From Clostridia bacterium (GTDB lineage: Bacteria > Bacillota > Clostridia > CAKSNL01 > HGM11501): 8,886 nucleotides of DNA. The notes under the pieces are model-generated. The model worked only from the letters and a program-made list of their open reading frames with translations, did not search any database and had not been told where the DNA came from. The stretch's first letter is position 1; every line of letters starts with the position of its first letter. Made by a program: the position numbers and the translations under genes. Location of the stretch: contig JAUNRD010000010.1 in assembly GCA_030535815.1 (NCBI GenBank), positions 1 through 8,886 of the forward strand. The letters are read 5' to 3'. Below, in pieces: positions 5,664 through 8,886 of this stretch.

Positions 5664-5696
5664 AAAAAGCATCAGACGCTGTCTGATGCTTTTTTT
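5664..5696. terminator. Bidirectional terminator shared by the glycosylase gene and ylbJ
   Basis: Perfect 14-bp stem (5664-5677 / 5681-5694; core GCATCAGAC/GTCTGATGC) with loop GCT and a T-run at 5690-5696. Read leftward, the A-run at 5664-5668 supplies five T. The last codons and TGA stop of ylbJ lie within the stem. Confidence 0.93.
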
Positions 5697-6694
5697 GTAT
5701 ATGGAAAAAGAAAAAGGATTGGAATCAGGACAAGGACGATATAAAACGCCATAGGCGGAAGTCCTTTCTCGGGGGAAAAGCCATTTGCCAGGGAAACATA
5801 CATAAGAAATGCGGTTAAAAAGGCAGAAAAAATTTTCCCGATAATACATTTTTTCAATGAAAGCTTAAGTGGAGCAAAAAAAGCCATAGACTGCATATGA
5901 ACGCAAAAACCGTTAAAGGAAAGCAAAAATGCAGAAAGAATCAGGCCTTCCGTTGTTTCGGGCATAGCTAAAATTCCGCCGGTTACTTCTAAAAGACCTG
6001 AAAGGAAGGTAAGAGCAAGGCTGTTTCCGAAAAGGTGTAAAAGTAAAGATGTGATGACACGGAATACTATAAAATTCCCTGAGATAAGTGCCATGGAGAA
6101 TATGGCTTTTTTCAATGCATTTGTGAAAAGTAAAGGAAAACGTGACAATGGGACCGGAGGAGGAATATCTTTTGGAGTAAAGGAATAGCTTTTTTTGCTG
6201 TTTCTTGTTAAAACAGCACATATCACAGATGAAAACAGATGAAAAAAATAAAGGAGCAGTCCTGCTTCGAATGACGAAAAGTGTCCGGTGCCTATGGTTC
6301 CCAATGTGAACATAAGTCCTGCGTTATTGCAGAACAAAGGAAGACGTTCAGCCTCCTCTTTGGATATTTTCCCTTCGGAATAAAGCCTTGCACTTTCGGC
6401 ACAGCCTGAAGGGAAGCCGCCGAGAAATCCGGTTATTACCGCAGAAACTGCTAAAGGGGTTATGCCAAGTAAAGGACACAGGAAGGGAGAAAAAAACCTT
6501 ACCATAAAAGGGGATGCAAAGGAGGCTGTAAGAGAGGATAAAAACAGAAACGGAAAAAGAGAAGGGATAAGCTCGGAAAAGCAGATGCTTATTCCGCTGT
6601 TTACAGCTGAACTTACCTGCTTTGATAAAAACGGAAGCGTAAATAAAATACATAGCATAAAAATAAAAGGCAGTACGGTAAAAAGCTTTTTCAT
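5672..6694 (-). CDS. ylbJ: Sporulation integral membrane protein YlbJ
   Basis: A 340-residue polytopic membrane protein of the YlbJ family, which has nucleoside-transporter 'gate' domains; in Bacillus it is made in the mother cell during sporulation, and its transported substrate is not known to me. Hydrophobic segments lie at about 5-24, 41-60, 72-95, 140-163, 190-220, 225-243, 248-275, 284-305 and 315-332. Family landmarks are GFLGGFPSGCAESARL (89-104), ISKEEAERLPLFCNNAG (110-126), SGLLEVTGG (232-240) and GFCVHMQSM (262-270). The two halves look related, each having a Gly-rich kink. The ATG is preceded by AAAGGAG (6708-6702, minus strand) at seven bases. It is divergent from yqfC-yqfD-phoH, consistent with shared sporulation timing. 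The extreme C-terminus (ASDSV) is encoded by the terminator stem. Confidence 0.88.
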   Translation of the reverse strand: MKKLFTVLPFIFMLCILFTLPFLSKQVSSAVNSGISICFSELIPSLFPFLFLSSLTASFASPFMVRFFSPFLCPLLGITPLAVSAVITGFLGGFPSGCAESARLYSEGKISKEEAERLPLFCNNAGLMFTLGTIGTGHFSSFEAGLLLYFFHLFSSVICAVLTRNSKKSYSFTPKDIPPPVPLSRFPLLFTNALKKAIFSMALISGNFIVFRVITSLLLHLFGNSLALTFLSGLLEVTGGILAMPETTEGLILSAFLLSFNGFCVHMQSMAFFAPLKLSLKKCIIGKIFSAFLTAFLMYVSLANGFSPEKGLPPMAFYIVLVLIPILFLFPYTKKASDSV

Positions 6695-6780
6695 AAAATC
6701 ACTCCTTTTATATTTATATGTGGGACATACTGTAATAAGAAGAACCCTTTTGCATAAAATATGAAAGAGGGGGCGGTTTT
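6695..6780. promoter_or_regulatory. Divergent intergenic region between ylbJ and yqfC, possible sigma-E promoters
   Basis: All transcription signals for ylbJ and the yqfC operon must lie in these 86 bases. No good sigma-A pair is visible. On the + strand, CATAAAAT (6753-6760) resembles the sigma-E -10 element (CATACAnT), with an ATA at 6735-6737 at about the right distance; the leader would be very short. On the minus strand, CATATAAA (6720-6713) is a similar but weaker candidate that would start inside the ribosome binding site. Sigma-E control is mainly an inference from the genes. Confidence 0.35.
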
Positions 6781-7047
6781 TTGAAAAAAGGAGTATTGGC
6801 GAAAGCCTTATCGGGCACAGAATTGCCGGGTGAAGTTATACTTGATGTTCCGTATGTTTCCCTGTCAGGAGACTTTTCCTGCAATATAGAAAATCACAGG
6901 GGGATTATTTCCTATGATGATCGGTCGGTAAAAATAAATACCGGAGAGGCGATAATAAAAATCGGAGGAGAAGGGCTTGCGCTTTCACATATAACAGATG
7001 AAATTATTTCCGTATCGGGAAAAATTAAAAGCCTGGAGTTTATTTAA
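6781..7047 (+). CDS. yqfC: Sporulation protein YqfC (YabP/YqfC family)
   Basis: A small 88-residue protein of the YabP/YqfC family, a sporulation family whose members are made in the mother cell; the biochemical role is not established. The core is typical: LPGEVILDVPYVSLSGD (15-31), IENHRGIISYDDRSVKINT (36-54), then a short beta-rich end finishing IKSLEFI. There is no membrane segment. The start codon is TTG at 6781, seven bases after AGGGGG (6768-6773); there is no in-frame ATG that would keep the conserved N-terminus. The next gene's ribosome binding site begins at this gene's stop codon, so it is the first gene of the yqfC-yqfD-phoH operon, an order conserved in spore formers. Confidence 0.9.
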   Translation: MKKGVLAKALSGTELPGEVILDVPYVSLSGDFSCNIENHRGIISYDDRSVKINTGEAIIKIGGEGLALSHITDEIISVSGKIKSLEFI

Positions 7048-7058
7048 GGAGGAACTTT

Positions 7059-8222
7059 ATGGATATTTCAACCTGGCTTTCGGGAAGCCTTTTACTGTCG
7101 GTTTCGGGAAAATATCCTGAACGGTTTGTGAATTTATGTGCTTTAAGGGGTATTTACATAAAGGATGCGGTGAAAACCGAAGACGGCATAGTGTTTAAGG
7201 CTTCTCCCAAGGCTTTCAGAAAGATGACCGTTCCTTCTTACAGGGCTTCATGCAGAGTGAAAATAGTAAAAAAGACAGGATTTCCCTTTGAAATAAGAAA
7301 GCTATTAAAACGTAAGATTCTGCTTTGCGGTGCAGGACTTTTTTTAATGCTGATACTGTTTTTGAATTCTTTTATATGGACAATCCGCATAGACGGGAAC
7401 GAAAAAATTTCAAAAGAAGAAATAAAAATTTTAGCTTCCTATTGCGGATTGCGCCAAGGTGTGGTAAAATATAAAGTGGATGAAAAGGATTTCAGTGAAA
7501 AAGCGCTGCTTTCAGAACCCAGACTTTCGTGGATATGGCCTGAAATTAAAGGAACTGTCTGCTATATTCATGTCAGAGAAAAGGAAATAGGCAAGATGCC
7601 CATCGACACTAAGGAGCCCTGCGATGTAATTGCAAAACGAAGCGGAGTTATAAGGACTGTTACTGCAAAACGTGGCTGGGCAAAAGTTGGTGAAGGCGAC
7701 AGCGTTGTAAAAGGGCAGGTTCTGATTTCTTCTGAGAAAGAGGGCTTTGAGCCGGTCCATGCAATGGGCGAGGTTTACGCTTCCTATTGGGTGGAAGAAG
7801 GTCTTGTGGCACGGACGGAAAAGGAAATAATTACATATACCGGAAGGGAGAAGAACTATTACAGCGTGGTGATGGGCTCTTTCGGAATGACTTTCAGGTT
7901 TTCAGGAAAAGCACCCTTTGAATGCTATGAAGAAAAACGGGAAGAAAAAAATCTGATGCTTTTCGGGGAAATTCCGCTTCCGCTTAAGATAATAAAGACA
8001 GAATATAAAGAAGCGGTGAAAGATAAAATAACGGTAAATGAAAATATAGCGGTAAAAGAGGCTGAAAAAGAAATTGTTGAAAGCTTTGAAAAAAGCATCC
8101 GGGAAGGGACAGAAATTAAAGCAACGCTTCTTAAAACCGAAAGAATAAATGAGAAGGAAATACGTGTCACGGTGGTTTTTGAGTGCATTGAGAATATTGC
8201 GCTGACACAAAAGAAAGATTAA
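7059..8222 (+). CDS. yqfD: Sporulation protein YqfD
   Basis: A 387-residue membrane protein of the YqfD family, needed for efficient sporulation in Bacillus; its molecular action is unknown. Residues 1-82 form a basic cytoplasmic domain. A single transmembrane helix spans about 87-108 (KILLCGAGLFLMLILFL). The outer part starts with IRIDGNEKISKEEI (109-122), resembling the POTRA-like segment of FtsQ-type proteins, includes EPRLSWIWPEIKG (153-165), and has a beta-rich stretch around GVIRTVTAKRGWAKVGEGD (196-214). The C-terminal 70 residues are Lys/Glu-rich and probably helical. Length is near the family norm of about 390-400. The ATG is supported by AAGGAGG (7046-7052), which overlaps the yqfC stop codon and suggests coupling. 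phoH follows after 21 bases. Confidence 0.9.
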   Translation: MDISTWLSGSLLLSVSGKYPERFVNLCALRGIYIKDAVKTEDGIVFKASPKAFRKMTVPSYRASCRVKIVKKTGFPFEIRKLLKRKILLCGAGLFLMLILFLNSFIWTIRIDGNEKISKEEIKILASYCGLRQGVVKYKVDEKDFSEKALLSEPRLSWIWPEIKGTVCYIHVREKEIGKMPIDTKEPCDVIAKRSGVIRTVTAKRGWAKVGEGDSVVKGQVLISSEKEGFEPVHAMGEVYASYWVEEGLVARTEKEIITYTGREKNYYSVVMGSFGMTFRFSGKAPFECYEEKREEKNLMLFGEIPLPLKIIKTEYKEAVKDKITVNENIAVKEAEKEIVESFEKSIREGTEIKATLLKTERINEKEIRVTVVFECIENIALTQKKD

Positions 8223-8243
8223 TGCCGAAAGGAATGGTTTTCC

Positions 8244-8886
8244 GTGGTGGAAAGAAATTATGAAATTGAAGATATGTCAAAGGTAGCAGAACTTTTCGGG
8301 AGCTTTGATTTTAACATCAAGCTTGTGGAGCATGAGCTTAATGTGCAGATAATAAACAGGGGAAGCACCATTAAGATTATGGGAGCCGAGGAAAATGTCA
8401 ACGCCGCATACGAGGCAATCGGCGCTATGATGAGCGTCCTTAAAAACAATGAGCCGTTAACTGAGCAGGGAATCCGCTATTGTATAGCTATGGCAAAGGA
8501 AGGCTCTGCATCGGGAATTGTTTCCTTAAACGGAGATTTTATATGTATTACCTCAAAGGGGAAGCCCATCAAGGCAAAAACCTTAGGACAAAAGAGCTAT
8601 ATCAAGGCAATTACAGAAAACCCCATCTGCTTCGGCATAGGTCCTGCCGGAACGGGTAAAACCTTTTTGGCTGTGGCAATGGCGGTAGAAGCCTTCAGGA
8701 AAAAAGAGGTAAGCCGGATAATTTTAACCCGTCCTGCTGTTGAAGCCGGAGAAAAACTGGGTAAAACCCATGAGGAGGCCGTCGGCAAAGGTATCGACGT
8801 CCGTGATCATGCGGCTGACGATATCGCCGGAGGGATGCGCGTCCAGATAGGAGAGAGGAAGCTGCTGAATATGGGAGAAGGCGTCT
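8244..8886 (+). CDS. phoH: PhoH-like ATPase, authentic only to about base 8762, then chimeric
   Basis: PhoH-family proteins are P-loop NTPases, often coupled to an RNA-binding domain and thought to act in RNA metabolism; phoH follows yqfD in many spore formers. Residues 1-65 are the N-terminal KH-like domain (ELFGSFDFNIKLVEHELNV). LTEQGIRYCIAMAKEG (72-87) is a family linker, the Walker A motif GPAGTGKT is at 133-140, and TRPAVEAGEKLG at 162-173. Relatives then continue with FLPGDLQ and a Walker B Asp pair. Here the open frame instead reads KTHEEAVGKG and onward (174-214), which has no PhoH resemblance and is explained by an ABC transporter gene on the other strand. GTG at 8244 is chosen because AAAGGA (8228-8233) lies ten bases upstream and no in-frame ATG is available before conserved sequence; GTG at 8247 is possible. 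The real 3' half is absent. Confidence 0.82.
   Translation, partial: MVERNYEIEDMSKVAELFGSFDFNIKLVEHELNVQIINRGSTIKIMGAEENVNAAYEAIGAMMSVLKNNEPLTEQGIRYCIAMAKEGSASGIVSLNGDFICITSKGKPIKAKTLGQKSYIKAITENPICFGIGPAGTGKTFLAVAMAVEAFRKKEVSRIILTRPAVEAGEKLGKTHEEAVGKGIDVRDHAADDIAGGMRVQIGERKLLNMGEGV
8757..8885 (-). CDS. Fragment of an ABC exporter transmembrane domain (partial at both ends)
   Basis: Read from 8885 leftward, the minus strand encodes 43 residues that match the type-1 ABC exporter membrane domain of fused permease-ATPase half-transporters: SHIQQLPLSYLDAHPSGDIVSRM, abbreviated here to its landmarks LPLSYLD, GDIVSR and DVDTFADGLLMGFTQ. This segment is the intracellular loop after transmembrane helix 2 leading into the next helix. 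Relatives would continue LFTG, but at 8757 the minus strand runs into antisense PhoH sequence. The fragment is also richer in GC (72 of 126 bases in 8761-8886, by hand count) than the preceding 120 bases (60 of 120). It has neither start nor end, and it most likely belongs to a different place in the genome or to another organism. Confidence 0.8.

Noticed and set aside
7902..8210. Long minus-strand open frames within yqfD and ylbJ
   Set aside because: They are low-complexity Phe/Ser/Leu-rich shadows of real genes, without start signals.
8763..8886. A novel C-terminal domain on PhoH
   Set aside because: The minus-strand reading of the same bases is a clear ABC exporter segment, so the + strand reading is an antisense by-product.

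Overview
The window looks like chromosome from a low-to-medium GC, anaerobic, spore-forming member of the Clostridia, probably uncultured and gut-associated. The reasons are strong AAAGGAG-type ribosome binding sites, TTG and GTG starts, tidy hairpin-plus-T terminators, an SLH-domain surface protein, and sporulation genes of the yqfC-yqfD-phoH and ylbJ types. No tRNA, rRNA, CRISPR array, transposase or phage gene is visible.

Layout. Positions 1-774 hold the 3' end of a gene for a cell-wall-anchored protein with three SLH repeats. The next 446 bases carry no credible gene. They hold a tandem mosaic of small hairpins (775-1158), including a perfect 113-bp direct repeat and a 100-bp insertion, and then a strong terminator. 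A small lipoprotein gene follows (1221-1868) and faces, across a shared bidirectional terminator, a two-gene leftward operon: a phosphomannomutase-like HAD protein (3184-3897) and a glycerol-1-phosphate dehydrogenase (1918-3171). This operon and a rightward pair (an unrecognised protein, then an OGG1-type DNA glycosylase) start from two near-consensus divergent promoters whose -10 boxes overlap. The glycosylase gene and ylbJ converge on a bidirectional terminator that also encodes the end of YlbJ. ylbJ is divergent from yqfC-yqfD-phoH, so the right third is a sporulation neighbourhood, probably under the mother-cell factor sigma-E.

Both edges look wrong. PhoH matches its family up to about base 8762. 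After that, the + frame stays open but no longer encodes PhoH, while the minus strand encodes an unmistakable piece of an ABC exporter membrane domain. At the left edge all three forward frames are stopped within the first 18 bases, although SLH-protein-like coding begins straight afterwards. Assembly chimeras or rearrangements are likely at the right edge and possible at the left.

The most unusual material is the hairpin mosaic with consistently A-rich loops, the overlapping divergent promoters, the pairing of a PMM-like HAD protein with G1P dehydrogenase, and the unknown gene coupled to the DNA glycosylase. None of these is proven to be a new system.
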